Under the pieces are notes generated by a model that saw only the letters and a list, made by a program, of their open reading frames with translations, had not been told where the DNA came from and did no database searches. The position numbers and the translations under genes are program-made. Shown here piece by piece: positions 38,338 to 47,942 of a stretch of DNA of 52,988 bases. The stretch's first letter is position 1. Every line of letters begins with the position of its first letter. The DNA comes from Actinomadura sp. CNU-125 (GTDB lineage Bacteria > Actinomycetota > Actinomycetes > Streptosporangiales > Streptosporangiaceae), in NCBI RefSeq assembly GCF_001942465.1, contig NZ_MKJY01000344.1, positions 1 through 52,988 of the forward strand, read 5' to 3'.

Positions 38338-38768
38338 TCAGACGCCCCTCGATCGCTGCTCGGGGTGGTCGGGGTCGATGTGCCAGCTGATGACGCGGGT
38401 CGGGCGGATCCGGATGAGGTCGTCGCTGAAGTAACCCTGGCCGATGTGCATGGTGCCTTTCACCGTCTCGGCGACGCCGCGGATCTCGATGCCGCGGCCC
38501 CAGCCGGGCTTGACCGCGTCGGGGTCGTCGGGGGCGGTCAGGTCGTCGACGACGAACGAGACGTGCGGGGCGGCCCGCACGTTGCGGTACTTGCGGCTGT
38601 TCGCGTTGTCGGGGCCGCCGATGTCGATGGTGCCGTCGTCGTTGAGCCGGAACCCGACCGGGCGGGTCTGCGGGCCGCCGTCGGGGCCGATCGTCGACAG
38701 CGTCCGATGCCCTGCGCGGCGAGGTAGGCGCGCTCGGCGGGGATGAAGGGATCAGTGATGGTGGTCAT
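38338..38768 (-). CDS. PPOX-class flavin/F420-dependent oxidoreductase (frameshifted)
   Basis: Split-barrel protein of about 143 residues, related to pyridoxamine 5'-phosphate oxidase; many actinobacterial members use F420. It begins TTITDPFIPAERAYLAAQGIG and continues, in the shifted frame, LSTIGPDGGPQTRPVGF, then RKYRNVRAAPHVSFVVDD and ends in PTRVISWHID. One base is missing at about 38701 (GGACG|CTGTC). The promoter carries a SoxR-box-like dyad. Confidence 0.8.
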
Positions 38769-38774
38769 GCTTTG

Positions 38775-38805
38775 ACGGTAGAACCTCAAGTTTGGTTTAG
38801 GTCAA
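38775..38805 (-). promoter_or_regulatory. SoxR/MerR-type promoter of the PPOX gene
   Basis: On the minus strand, -35 TTGACC (38800-38805) and -10 TACCGT (38775-38780) are 19 nt apart, the overlong spacing typical of MerR-family promoters. The spacer region contains, on the plus strand, CCTCAAGTTTGGTTTAGG (38784-38801), which matches the E. coli soxS operator CCTCAAGTTAACTTGAGG at 14 of 18 positions. The -10 ends 6 nt before the ATG, so the message would be leaderless. Confidence 0.6.
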
Positions 38806-38821
38806 ATGCCTGTGGTAAATG

Positions 38822-38877
38822 CGAGCCAAGATTGCTGTGTGGTTGGCAATCTCCGGGCCACCCGCCCATATGGCTCG
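38822..38877 (+). promoter_or_regulatory. Nested inverted repeats upstream of the molybdate genes
   Basis: AGATTGC (38829-38835) pairs with GCAATCT (38846-38852), and the adjoining CGAGCCA (38822-38828) pairs with TGGCTCG (38871-38877). Together they form a two-part stem with an 18-nt side bulge, 27 nt before the GTG of the Mop gene. This could be an operator for a molybdate regulator or a leader structure. Confidence 0.4.
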
Positions 38878-38903
38878 TATCTGCGAGGGGCTAGGGTCTT
38901 CGG

Positions 38904-39418
38904 GTGACGACATTCGGGATCGGCGAGGCCGCGGTGTTGCTGGGCGTGAGCGCGGACACCGTGCGGCGGTGGGTGGACGGCGGGCGGCTCCCGGCCGCGC
39001 GGGACGATCACGGCGCCGGCGCGTGCCCGGGGCCGAACTGGCGGCGTTCGTCCGGGACCAGGCGCGCGGCGGCCTCGGGGAGCACGGCGAGCGGTTCTCC
39101 TCGGCGCGCAACCGGATGCGCGGGATCGTCACCGAGGTGGTCCGGGACGGCGTCATGGCGCAGGTGGAGATCCAGGCGGGCCCGTTCCGGGTGGTGTCGC
39201 TGATGAGCCGCGAGGCGGCGGACGAGCTGGGGCTCGCCCCCGGCGTGGTCGCGGAGGCCGTCGTGAAGTCCACCAACGTCGTCGTCGAACTGCCGACGCG
39301 GGCTGAAGGGGAACCGGCATGTTCAAGCGCACCGCGGCCGTCGCCGCCCTGCTCGTCGCGCTCGCCGGTTGCGGCGAGGTGGACGGGGCGTCCGGGGACG
39401 GCGGCGGGGAGACGCTGA
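38904..39418 (+). CDS. HTH-Mop (molybdenum-pterin binding) protein (frameshifted)
   Basis: About 130-170 residues. The N-terminal excisionase/MerR-like HTH is FGIGEAAVLLGVSADTVRRWVDGGRLPAARDDHG. After a missing base at about 39013 it continues RRRVPGAELAAFVRDQ and the Mop/TOBE domain SSARNRMRGIVTEVVRDGVMAQVEIQAGPFRVVSLM. It probably senses molybdate for modABC. The end is unclear: the Mop frame stays open to 39418, 100 nt inside modA, while the family normally ends near VVVELP; TGA 39303-39305 one frame away is the likely true stop if another base is wrong. TAGGGT (38892-38897) fits a leaderless start. Confidence 0.75.
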
Positions 39419-40080
39419 CCGTCTTCGCGGCGGCCTCGCTCACCGAGACGTTCACCGAACTGGGGGAGACGTTCGAGAAGTCGCACCCCGGGACGGACGT
39501 GCGGTTCAGCTTCGCGGGGAGTTCCACGCTCGCCCAGCAGATCGCGCAGGGCGCCCCCGCGGACGTGTTCGCCTCCGCGAGCCCCGCGACGATGAAGGCG
39601 GTGGCCGACGCCGGTGACGCGGCCGGTGAGCCGCGGGTGTTCACCACGAACCGGCTCGTCATCGCGGTCCCCAAGGACAATCCGGGCGGCGTGCGATCGG
39701 TCGGGGATCTCGCCGGCGAGGACCTGCGGGTGGTGCTGTGCGCCGAGCAGGTGCCGTGCGGCGCGGCGGCGGCCGAGGCGCTGGACGCCGCCGGGGTCAC
39801 GGTCGAGCCCGCGTCGCAGGAGAAGGACGTCAAGGCCGTCCTGACCAAGGTCCGGCTCGGGGAGGCCGACGCCGGGCTCGTCTACCGCACGGACGCGAAG
39901 GCGGCCGCCGGGGACGTCACCGGCATCGAGTTCGACGCGGCCGCGAAGGCGATCAACGACTACCCGATCGTGCAGGTCGCGGATGCCCCGCAGCCCGGGC
40001 TCGCGCAGGAGTTCATCGCCCTCGTGACGGGCCCGCAGGGCGAGGCGGTCCTCGGCGAGGCGGGGTTCCGGGCACCGTGA
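39319..40080 (+). CDS. modA: Molybdate ABC transporter substrate-binding lipoprotein
   Basis: A 253-residue ModA. Signal peptide [17 protein letters not shown] with lipobox Cys18. Oxyanion-binding residues are in [14 protein letters not shown] (Ser), [11 protein letters not shown] and [10 protein letters not shown], and later [16 protein letters not shown] and GLVYRTDA, all standard for ModA. It delivers molybdate (or tungstate) to ModB. Followed by modB with a 4-nt GTGA overlap. Confidence 0.93.
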   Translation: MFKRTAAVAALLVALAGCGEVDGASGDGGGETLTVFAAASLTETFTELGETFEKSHPGTDVRFSFAGSSTLAQQIAQGAPADVFASASPATMKAVADAGDAAGEPRVFTTNRLVIAVPKDNPGGVRSVGDLAGEDLRVVLCAEQVPCGAAAAEALDAAGVTVEPASQEKDVKAVLTKVRLGEADAGLVYRTDAKAAAGDVTGIEFDAAAKAINDYPIVQVADAPQPGLAQEFIALVTGPQGEAVLGEAGFRAP

Positions 40081-40891
40081 CCGTGCGCGCTCCGAGCCCC
40101 CGGGCCGACCGGCCGCCGGGCCGCCCGCCGCTGATCCTGGTGCTGCCCGCACTCGCCGGGCTCGCGTTCCTGGTGCTGCCGCTCGCCGGGCTGCTCGTGC
40201 GGGCGCCGTGGTCCACGCTCGGCACCCGGCTGCTGCGGCCGGAGGTGCTGGACGCGCTGCGGCTGTCGCTGCTCACCGCGACGATCGCAACGGTGCTGTG
40301 CGTGCTGTTCGGCGTCCCGCTGGCCTGGACGCTCGCGCGCGTCCGGTTCCCGGGCGTCCGGCTCGTCCGGGCCCTGGTGACGGTGCCGCTGGTGCTGCCG
40401 CCGGTGGTCGGCGGCGTCGCGCTGCTGCTGGCGGCCGGGCGGCGGGGGATCGTCGGCGGCCCGCTGGAGGCGGTGGGGATCACGCTGCCGTTCACCACGG
40501 CCGGGGTGGTGCTCGCGCAGGTGTTCGTCGCGATGCCGTTCCTGGTGATCAGCGTCGAGGGGGCGCTGGGCGCGGCGGATCTGCGCTACGAGGAGGCGGC
40601 CGCGACGCTCGGCGCGAGCCGGTGGACGACGTTCCGCCGCGTCACGCTGCCGCTCGTCGCGCCGGGCGTCGCGGCGGGCGCGTCCTGTGCTGGGCGCGCG
40701 CGCTCGGGGAGTTCGGGGCGACCATCACGTTCGCGGGGAACTTCCCCGGCGAGACGCAGACGATGCCGCTGGCGGTCTACCTGGCGCTGGAGACCGATCC
40801 GCAGGCCGCGATCGTGCTCAGCCTGGTGATGCTCGCGGTGTCGGTGGTGGTGCTGGCCGCCCTCCGGAACCGCTGGACGGGCGCGTCGTGA
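40077..40891 (+). CDS. modB: Molybdate ABC transporter permease (frameshifted)
   Basis: Inner-membrane permease of about 271 residues. Five or more membrane segments are visible ([42 protein letters not shown] and others) and the EAA loop is [20 protein letters not shown]. The ModB signature [19 protein letters not shown] is in the next frame. A single G appears lost at about 40681 (GGCGCG|TCCTG). Starts inside the modA stop and ends inside the modC start. Confidence 0.92.
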
Positions 40892-41991
40892 CCGACGTGA
40901 CCGACGGAACGGGCGTGACCGGCGGAACGGGCGGGGCGGGCGCGCCGCGTGCGGGCCTGGACGCGCGGGTGGCGGTGCGGCGCGGCGGGTTCGTCCTCGA
41001 CCTGCCGCTCACCGCGGGGCCCGGCGAGGTCGTGGCGCTGCTCGGGCCGAACGGCGCCGGCAAGAGCACCGCGCTGCGCGCCCTGGCGGGCCTGGTGCCG
41101 ACGTCGGGCGGGCACCTGCGGCTGGACGGCGCGGACCTGCGCCCGCTGCCGCCCGAGCGCCGCCGCATCGGCATGGTGTTCCAGGACTACCTGCTGTTCC
41201 CGCACCTGGGCGCCCTCGACAACGTCGCGTTCGGGCCGCGCTGCCAGGGCGTCCGGCGCCGGGAGGCGCGCCGGATCGCGGCCGGGTGGCTGGAGCGGGT
41301 GGGCCTCGCGGAGTACGCGTCGGCCAAGCCCCGGGAACTGTCGGGCGGGCAGGCGCAGCGGGTCGCGCTGGCGCGCGCGCTCGCCGTCCGTCCGGGCCTG
41401 CTGCTCCTGGACGAGCCGCTCGCCGCTCTCGACGCGCACACCCGGATGGAGATCCGGGCCGCGCTGCGGCGCCACCTTGCCGGGTTCGAGGGCGCGGCGG
41501 TGCTCGTCACGCACGACCCGCTGGACGCGATGGTGCTGGCCGACCGGATCGTGGTGGTCGAGGACGGGCGGCCGGTCCAGGAGGGCGAGCCGGCGGAGGT
41601 CGCGCGGCGTCCCCGTACCGACTACGTGGCGCGGCTCGTCGGGCTGAACCTGTACCGGGGACGGGCCGGAGGCGGCCGCGTCGTGCTCGGTGAGGGTTCT
41701 CACACGCTGGACACTGTGGATTCACTCGAAGGTGAGGTGTTCCTGGCCTTCGCGCCATCCGCGGTGGCGCTGTACCGGACGCGTCCGGACGGCAGCCCCC
41801 GAAACCTGTGGCACGCCCGTGTGGGAACGATCGAACGGCACGGAGACCGGGTGCGGGTACGGCTGGAGGGGGAGTCAATTACGGCCCTCGCGGACGTCAC
41901 CGCGGCGGCGGTCGCGGAGCTCCATTTGTCGGAAGGCAGCCCGATATGGGCGGCCGTCAAGGCCACCGAGACGCACGTTTACCCAGCTTAA
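40888..41991 (+). CDS. modC: Molybdate ABC transporter ATP-binding protein
   Basis: A 367-residue ATPase. Walker A is [14 protein letters not shown], signature [15 protein letters not shown], Walker [13 protein letters not shown], and switch VTHDP. The C-terminal 120 residues form a TOBE domain ([23 protein letters not shown]...) that binds oxyanions and gives feedback inhibition in ModC proteins. The N-terminus has a Thr/Gly-rich repeat ([15 protein letters not shown]) of little conservation. GTG start overlaps modB by 4 nt. Confidence 0.93.
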   Translation: MTDVTDGTGVTGGTGGAGAPRAGLDARVAVRRGGFVLDLPLTAGPGEVVALLGPNGAGKSTALRALAGLVPTSGGHLRLDGADLRPLPPERRRIGMVFQDYLLFPHLGALDNVAFGPRCQGVRRREARRIAAGWLERVGLAEYASAKPRELSGGQAQRVALARALAVRPGLLLLDEPLAALDAHTRMEIRAALRRHLAGFEGAAVLVTHDPLDAMVLADRIVVVEDGRPVQEGEPAEVARRPRTDYVARLVGLNLYRGRAGGGRVVLGEGSHTLDTVDSLEGEVFLAFAPSAVALYRTRPDGSPRNLWHARVGTIERHGDRVRVRLEGESITALADVTAAAVAELHLSEGSPIWAAVKATETHVYPA

Positions 41992-42041
41992 GAGTGGTTA
42001 TGTCCTGGTTTGGGGCTAGACGTCCGGGCCGTCCGTAGTCT

Positions 42042-42057
42042 GGTGATATCAATCACA
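42042..42057. promoter_or_regulatory. CRP/GlxR-like site upstream of pckG
   Basis: GGTGA-TATCAA-TCACA matches the CRP half-sites TGTGA/TCACA at 9 of 10 positions with the correct 6-nt spacing. It lies 112 nt upstream of the pckG start. The central ATATC-type bases are A/T-rich, as CRP sites are. Confidence 0.55.
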
Positions 42058-42090
42058 AAAGGGCCCGGGAAGGCCCAAGAACCGACGGGA

Positions 42091-42104
42091 TTGGTCCAGA
42101 CCAA
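42091..42104. promoter_or_regulatory. DasR-like (dre) operator upstream of pckG
   Basis: TTGGTCCAGACCAA is a 6-bp inverted repeat with a CA centre. Its core TGGTCCAGACCA differs from the known GntR-type DasR element core TGGTCTAGACCA at one base. It lies 65 nt upstream of the GTG start. DasR is the N-acetylglucosamine-responsive regulator of Streptomyces and relatives. Confidence 0.55.
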
Positions 42105-42168
42105 ATGGCAAAAACCGAGGGTCTTGTTCATCATGCAAAGATCCTGCGAACAGCTGAAGGAGTAGCCC

Positions 42169-43985
42169 GTGTCCATCCAGGTCCCCGGCCTCGACCAGGC
42201 CCCTACCGGTCACACCGAACTGATTGACTGGGTACGCGGGATCGCCGAGCTGACCAAGCCCGACCGCGTCGAGTGGTGCGACGGCTCGGACGACGAGTGG
42301 GAGCGCCTCACCGCCCTGCTCGTCGAGCAGGGCACGCTCACGCGGCTCGATCCGGCGAAACGGCCCAACAGCTTCCACGCGGCCTCCGACCCCACCGACG
42401 TGGCCCGCGTGGAGGACCGGACGTTCATCTGCTCCGAGAAGGAGGAGGACGCCGGTCCCACCAACAACTGGACCGCCCCCGCCGAGATGAAGGAGACCCT
42501 GAACGGGCTCTTCGACGGCTGCATGAAGGGCCGCACCATGTACGTGGTGCCGTTCTGCATGGGCCCCCTGGGCGGCGAGATCTCCCAGCTCGGCGTCGAG
42601 ATCACCGACTCCGCCTACGTCGCGGTCTCGATGCGGATCATGACCCGGATGGGCGCGGGCGCCCTGCGGCTGATCGAGGAGCGCGGCACGTTCGTCAAGG
42701 CCGTCCACTCCGTCGCGCGCCGCTGGAGCCCGGGCAGCAGGACGTCAAGTGGCCGTGCAGCTCCACGAAGTACATCACGCACTTCCCCGAGACCCGTGAG
42801 ATCTGGTCGTACGGGTCCGGGTACGGCGGCAACGCGCTGCTCGGCAAGAAGTGCTACGCGCTGCGGATCGCCTCCACGATGGCCCGCGACGAGGGCTGGA
42901 TGGCCGAGCACATGCTCGTCCTGAAGCTGACCCCGCCGGACGGCGAGACCCGCTACGTCGCCGCCGCGTTCCCGTCCGCCTGCGGCAAGACCAACCTCGC
43001 CATGCTGGAGCCGACGATCCCCGGCTGGAAGGTCGAGACGATCGGCGACGACATCGCCTGGATGCGGTTCGGCGACGACGGCCGCCTCTACGCGATCAAC
43101 CCCGAGGCCGGGTTCTTCGGCGTCGCGCCCGGCACCGGCGAGAGCACCAACGCCAACGCCGTGAAGACCCTCTGGGGCAACAGCATCTTCACCAACGTCG
43201 CGCTCACCGACGACGGCGACGTGTGGTGGGAGGGCCTCACCGACGAGCCCCCGGCGCACCTCACCGACTGGAAGGGCAACGACTGGACGCCCTCGTCCGA
43301 GACGCCCGCCGCGCACCCCAACGCCCGCTTCACGACCCCGGCCGGGCAGTGCCCGATCGCGGCGCCCGAGTGGGAGGACCCGAAGGGCGTGCCGATCTCG
43401 GCGATCCTGTTCGGCGGCCGCCGCGCCACCGCCGTCCCGCTGGTCACCGAGTCGTTCGACTGGCAGCAGGGCGTGTTCCTCGGCGCCAACGTGGCGTCGG
43501 AGAAGACCGCCGCCGCCGAGGGCAAGGTCGGCGAGCTGCGCCGCGACCCGTTCGCCATGCTGCCGTTCTGCGGCTACAACATGGGCGACTACTTCGGCCA
43601 CTGGCTGGACATCGGCAAGGCCACCGACGCCGAGAAGCTCCCGCGGATCTACTACGTCAACTGGTTCCGCAAGGACGCCGACGGCAAGTTCATCTGGCCC
43701 GGCTTCGGCGAGAACAGCCGCGTGCTGAAGTGGATCGTGGAGCGCCTCAACGGCAAGGCCGACGCCGTCAAGTCCCCGATCGGGCACCTGCCGACCAAGG
43801 AGTCGCTGGACACCGACGGCCTCGACATCGACGACGCCGACCTCGACACCCTCCTGTCGGTCGACACCGAGGTGTGGAAGGAGGAGGCCGCGCTCGTCGT
43901 GCCGCACTTCGAGACGTTCGGCGACCACACCCCGAAGGCCCTGTGGGACGAGTACCACAGCCTGGTGCGCCGCCTGGAGCACTGA
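42169..43985 (+). CDS. pckG: Phosphoenolpyruvate carboxykinase (GTP) (frameshifted)
   Basis: GTP-dependent PEP carboxykinase, about 606 residues, making PEP from oxaloacetate (gluconeogenesis). It has [10 protein letters not shown] (oxaloacetate site), [14 protein letters not shown], the P-loop-like [14 protein letters not shown] and the [11 protein letters not shown] segment, all typical of the GTP class. The frame changes at about 42715: HSV before it joins [14 protein letters not shown] after it if one G is added. GTG start with GAAGGAG 6 nt upstream. The long leader contains CRP-like and DasR-like sites. Confidence 0.95.
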
Positions 43986-44057
43986 GCCCCGCGCCGCATC
44001 GCGCGCCCGCCGCCCGGCACGTCCGGTCGGCGGGCGCCGGCGTTTAGGATGCGGAGC

Positions 44058-44618
44058 ATGACGCGGCTGGAATTCCGGGTGCACGAACTGACCGTCGGCC
44101 AGCTCGCCGAGCGCAGCGGCGTGGCCGTCTCGGCCCTGCACTTCTACGAGGCCAAGGGACTGATCAGCAGCCGCCGGACGGCCGGGAACCAGCGCCGGTT
44201 CAGCCGCGACACGCTCCGCCGCGTGTCCTTCATCAAGGTCTCCCAGCGGGTCGGCATCCCGCTCGCCGAGATCCGCGAGGCGCTCGCCACGCTCCCCGAG
44301 GAGCGCACCCCGACGGTGGACGACTGGGCGCGGCTCTCCCAGCACTGGCGCGGCACCCTCGACGACCGCATCGCCCAGCTGGAGAAGCTCCGCGACGACC
44401 TCACCGACTGCATCGGCTGCGGCTGCCTGTCGATCAACAAGTGCGCGCTCGCCAACCCCTACGACCGCCTCGGCGACGAGGGCCCCGGCCCCCGCCGCCT
44501 CCTGACCGGCTCCACCGCCGCCGGAGCACGCCGAGAACGCCGGGAACGCCCGGACGCCGCCCCCCGCACGGCGCCCGACGAGGCCGCCTGCGCACCCGTC
44601 TGCGCCCCGGACGAGTAA
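44058..44618 (+). CDS. soxR: Redox-sensitive transcriptional activator SoxR
   Basis: MerR-family [2Fe-2S] regulator, 186 residues. The N-terminal winged helix is LTVGQLAERSGVAVSALHFYEAKGLI; a dimerisation helix follows; the cluster-binding motif is CIGCGCLSINKC, the exact SoxR pattern. In actinobacteria SoxR responds mainly to redox-active metabolites. The C-terminus is about 35 residues longer than E. coli SoxR, Ala/Arg-rich and ending CAPVCAPDE with two extra cysteines. A SoxR-box promoter in this window (38775-38805) is a candidate target. Confidence 0.93.
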   Translation: MTRLEFRVHELTVGQLAERSGVAVSALHFYEAKGLISSRRTAGNQRRFSRDTLRRVSFIKVSQRVGIPLAEIREALATLPEERTPTVDDWARLSQHWRGTLDDRIAQLEKLRDDLTDCIGCGCLSINKCALANPYDRLGDEGPGPRRLLTGSTAAGARRERRERPDAAPRTAPDEAACAPVCAPDE

Positions 44619-44640
44619 CGCCCCTCCCGTCGTGGGGCGG

Positions 44641-47046
44641 TCAGTCCTCGCGGGGGCGTGCGTCCCGTCCGTGGGGGTCCATGCGGCGCGGCATCGGCTC
44701 GCGGCACGCGGGCTGCGTGGGCGGCGGCTGCGCCGTGATCTGCGTGATGGGCAGCTCGGCGGGGTCCTCGCCGAGGGTGAACGGCTCGCCGTGGTGCCAC
44801 AGCTCGATCCCCGGCCCGTCCAGCAGGTCGTAGCGGGCCGACTCGGCGGTCACGGTGACCCGCACGAGGCTGCCCCGGTACCGCATCCGGAACGTGAGGC
44901 GGCTGATCCCGCCGGGCAGCCGGGGCGCGAACCGGAGCCGCCCGCCGCCAGCCCGCATCCCGCCGAACCCGGCGACGAGGCCGTTCCAGGCGCCCGCCAT
45001 CGACGCCAGGTGCAGGCCGTCGCCGGTGTTGCGGTTGAGGTCGTGCAGGTCCATCAGCGCGGTCTCGCCCAGGTAGTCGTGCGCCAGCTCCAGCTGCCCG
45101 ACCTCCGCCGCGATGACGGCCTGCGTCTGCGCCGACAGCGACGAGTCCCGGACGGTCAGCGCCTCGTAGTACGCGAAGTTCCGCGCCTTCTGCTCGTCGG
45201 TGAACGCCTGCCCGCACAGGTGCAGCGCCAGCACCAGATCGGCCTGCTTGACGACCTGCTTGCGGTACAGATCGAAGTACGGGTAGTTCAGCAGCAGCGG
45301 GTAGTGGTCGGGCCCGGTGGCGGCGAAGTCCCAGCGGGCGTGGTTGGTGAACCCCTCGCTCTGCGGGTGCACGCCGAGCCGCCGGTCGTAGGGGATCAGC
45401 ATCGCGGCGGCGGCGTCCCGCCACGACGCGGCCTCCTCGGCGTCCACCCCGAGCCGTTCGGCGACGTCCGGGTGCCGCATGGCCGTCTCGGCGGCCTCCC
45501 GCAGGTTCCGCCGCGCCATCAGGTTCGTGTAGACGTTGTTGTCGGCGACCGCGCTGTACTCGTCCGGGCCGGTGACGCCGTCGATGCGGAACACGCCGCC
45601 GACGTCGTGGTGGCCGAGGCTCCGCCACAGCCGGGCCGTCTCGACCAGGATCTCCAGGCCGATCTCCCGCTCGAACTCCGCGTCTTGCGTGACGTCGGCG
45701 TACCGGACGACCGCGTCGGCGATGTCGGCGTTGACGTGGAACGCGGCGGTGCCCGCCGGCCAGTACCCCGAGCATTCGTGGCCCCGGATCGTCCGCCAGG
45801 GGAAGGTGGCGCCGCGCAGCCCGAGCTGGCGGGCGCGTTCGCGGGCCAGCGGGAGGATCATGTGCCGCCACGCCAGGACGTCGGCGGCGGCGCCTGGCGC
45901 GGTGTAGGTGAGGACGGGCAGGACGAACGTCTCGGTGTCCCAGAACGTGTGCCCGTCGTAACCGGGCCCGGTGAGGCCCTTCGCGGGGATCATGCGGCGT
46001 TCCGCGCGCGCGCCCGCCTGCAGGACGTGGAACAGCCCGAACCGCACGGCCTGCTGGATCTCGGCGTCGCCCTCCACCTCGACGTCCGCGCCCTCCCAGA
46101 ACGCGTCGAGGTAGTCGCGCTGCTCCACCAGCAGCCCGTCCCAGCCGGTCTGCCGCGCGCCCGCGAGCGCCCCGACGACCTGGTCGTGCAGCGCCGGACG
46201 GGACCGCCGGCTCGACCATCCGTACGCCATGTACTTGACGACGCGGAGCCGCTGCCCCGGCTCGACGCGCGTCGCGACCGTCAGCCGGCCCACGTCCTCG
46301 GAGCTCTCGGTGTCGACCGTCATCGACTCCGGGCCCTCGATGTCGTGCGACATGCCCGCCGCCATCCGCAGGCCGCTCTCGCGGGTGCGGTGCAGCAGCA
46401 GGACCTTCTTGCCGTTGGCGACGTGCTCCTCGCACACCAGCGGGCTGGCCAGGATCGCCGACGCGCGCGGGTCCTTCCCGCCGTCCGGCAGCGCCTCGTT
46501 GGCGACGAGCTCCGACTGCACGACGATCCGGACGGCCTCGTCCACCGGCTCGACGTCGTAGCAGATCGCGGCGACGGCCCGCTGGGTCAGCGACACCAGC
46601 CTCACCGACCCGACCTTGACCCGCCGCCCCGCCGGGGACGTCCACTCCACGTCCCGGGTGAGCGTGCCCGCCCGCATGTCCAGGATGCGCTCGTGGCGGT
46701 GCACCCGGCCGTAGCGGACGTCGAACGGCTCGTCGTCCACCAGCAGGCGGATGACCTTGCCGTTGGTGACGTTGATGACCGTCTGCCCCGACTCGGGGTA
46801 GCCGTAGGCGGTCTCGGCGTGCGGCAGCGGCCGCTGCTCGTAGAACGAGTTCAGGTAGGTGCCGGGCAGCCCGTGCGGCTCGCCCTCGTCGAGGTTGCCG
46901 CGCAGGCCGACGTGCCCGTTGGAGAGCGCGAACACCGACTCGCTCTGCCGCAGCCGGTCCAGCCGCAGCTCCGGTTCCCGCACGCACCACGGCTCGACCA
47001 TGAAGACCGGGCGGTCGGCGGTCGCCTGCCCTTCCGGAACGTTCAC
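44641..47046 (-). CDS. Glycoside hydrolase family 65 enzyme (disaccharide phosphorylase/hydrolase)
   Basis: An 801-residue GH65 protein with an N-terminal beta-sandwich ([21 protein letters not shown]), an (alpha/alpha)6 catalytic domain ([29 protein letters not shown]) and a C-terminal beta domain. The general acid Glu is in [10 protein letters not shown]65 includes maltose, trehalose and kojibiose phosphorylases and trehalose hydrolases; the substrate cannot be fixed from sequence alone. The partner beta-phosphoglucomutase-like HAD gene overlaps by 4 nt, which favours a phosphorylase releasing beta-glucose 1-phosphate. Confidence 0.88.
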   Translation of the reverse strand: MNVPEGQATADRPVFMVEPWCVREPELRLDRLRQSESVFALSNGHVGLRGNLDEGEPHGLPGTYLNSFYEQRPLPHAETAYGYPESGQTVINVTNGKVIRLLVDDEPFDVRYGRVHRHERILDMRAGTLTRDVEWTSPAGRRVKVGSVRLVSLTQRAVAAICYDVEPVDEAVRIVVQSELVANEALPDGGKDPRASAILASPLVCEEHVANGKKVLLLHRTRESGLRMAAGMSHDIEGPESMTVDTESSEDVGRLTVATRVEPGQRLRVVKYMAYGWSSRRSRPALHDQVVGALAGARQTGWDGLLVEQRDYLDAFWEGADVEVEGDAEIQQAVRFGLFHVLQAGARAERRMIPAKGLTGPGYDGHTFWDTETFVLPVLTYTAPGAAADVLAWRHMILPLARERARQLGLRGATFPWRTIRGHECSGYWPAGTAAFHVNADIADAVVRYADVTQDAEFEREIGLEILVETARLWRSLGHHDVGGVFRIDGVTGPDEYSAVADNNVYTNLMARRNLREAAETAMRHPDVAERLGVDAEEAASWRDAAAAMLIPYDRRLGVHPQSEGFTNHARWDFAATGPDHYPLLLNYPYFDLYRKQVVKQADLVLALHLCGQAFTDEQKARNFAYYEALTVRDSSLSAQTQAVIAAEVGQLELAHDYLGETALMDLHDLNRNTGDGLHLASMAGAWNGLVAGFGGMRAGGGRLRFAPRLPGGISRLTFRMRYRGSLVRVTVTAESARYDLLDGPGIELWHHGEPFTLGEDPAELPITQITAQPPPTQPACREPMPRRMDPHGRDARPRED

Positions 47047-47792
47047 GCTTCCTCCAAGAGTTCCGACAGGTCCCCGACGACCGTGTCCGCGCCGTGCTCG
47101 GCGAGCGCCCGCGCGTGCGCGCCGCCCGCCCGGTCGACGCCGACGACGTGGCCGAACCCGCCCGCCCGTCCGGCCTCGTCGCCCGCGAGCGCGTCCTCGA
47201 ACACCGCCGCGCGCTCCGCCGGGACGCCCAGTTCCCGTGCGGCGGCGAGGAACATGTCGGGGGCGGGCTTGCCCGGCAGGTGCCGCTCGGCCGCGACGAC
47301 GCCGTCCACGCGCGCGTCGAACAGGCCGCCGATCCCGGCCGCCTCCAGAACCTGGACGGTGTTGGCGCTGGACGACACGACGGCCGTCTTCAGCCCCGCG
47401 TCCCGCGCCGCCCGCACGTAGCCGATCGACCCGTCGAACCGTTCCACGCCCCGCTCCGCGATCAGCTTCAGGACGAGCGCGTTCTTGCGGTTGCCGAGGC
47501 CCCGGATCGTCTCGGCGTCCGGCGGGTCGTCCGGGTCGCCCTCCGGGAGCCCGATCCCGCGCGAGCGCAGGAACGAGCGCGTCCCGTCCTCGCGTTTCTT
47601 GCCGTCCACGTAGGGGCCGTAGTCCCGCGCGATGTCGAACGGGACGAACGGTTCGCCCGTCCGGTCCGCGCGCTCGCGCAGGTAGCCGTCGAACATCTCC
47701 TTCCACGCGGCGGCGTGCACCGTCGCGGTCCGCGTGAGCACCCCGTCCAGGTCGAACAGACACGCGGCGGTCCCGTCCGGCAGTCCCAGCAT
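47043..47792 (-). CDS. HAD hydrolase, beta-phosphoglucomutase-like
   Basis: A 249-residue HAD-superfamily protein. Motif I is [13 protein letters not shown] (nucleophile and acid/base Asp), motif [10 protein letters not shown] (Ser), motif [12 protein letters not shown] (Lys) and motif [14 protein letters not shown]. It resembles beta-phosphoglucomutases, which convert beta-glucose 1-phosphate to glucose 6-phosphate. It overlaps the downstream GH65 gene. ATG 47792 is preferred; upstream in-frame ATG at 47870 adds an unlikely Arg/Gly-rich leader. Confidence 0.87.
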   Translation of the reverse strand: MLGLPDGTAACLFDLDGVLTRTATVHAAAWKEMFDGYLRERADRTGEPFVPFDIARDYGPYVDGKKREDGTRSFLRSRGIGLPEGDPDDPPDAETIRGLGNRKNALVLKLIAERGVERFDGSIGYVRAARDAGLKTAVVSSSANTVQVLEAAGIGGLFDARVDGVVAAERHLPGKPAPDMFLAAARELGVPAERAAVFEDALAGDEAGRAGGFGHVVGVDRAGGAHARALAEHGADTVVGDLSELLEEA

Positions 47793-47898
47793 CGCACCCC
47801 CAGTCGCTCGCGATCCCGTCGGTCCATCACGTGCGACACGTTCCCGTGGGGAATAAGGGCATGCGGGCACGGTGTCCGAACAAGGGACAACGATCTTG

Positions 47899-47913
47899 TA
47901 TACCGACCTCGGT
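47899..47913 (+). promoter_or_regulatory. Candidate -10 box and dyad upstream of gnd
   Basis: TATACC (47899-47904) resembles a -10 box. It overlaps the dyad ACCGA-CC-TCGGT (47902-47913), 30 nt upstream of the ATG. A repressor could act there. No -35 is clear. Confidence 0.35.
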
Positions 47914-47942
47914 CAGGGTCGCACACGACAAGGAGTGAGCCA

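Noticed and set aside
44459..46990. Second long minus-strand frame over the GH65 gene
   Set aside because: Translation is low-complexity Arg/Ala/Gly/Pro, while the GH65 frame gives all catalytic motifs.
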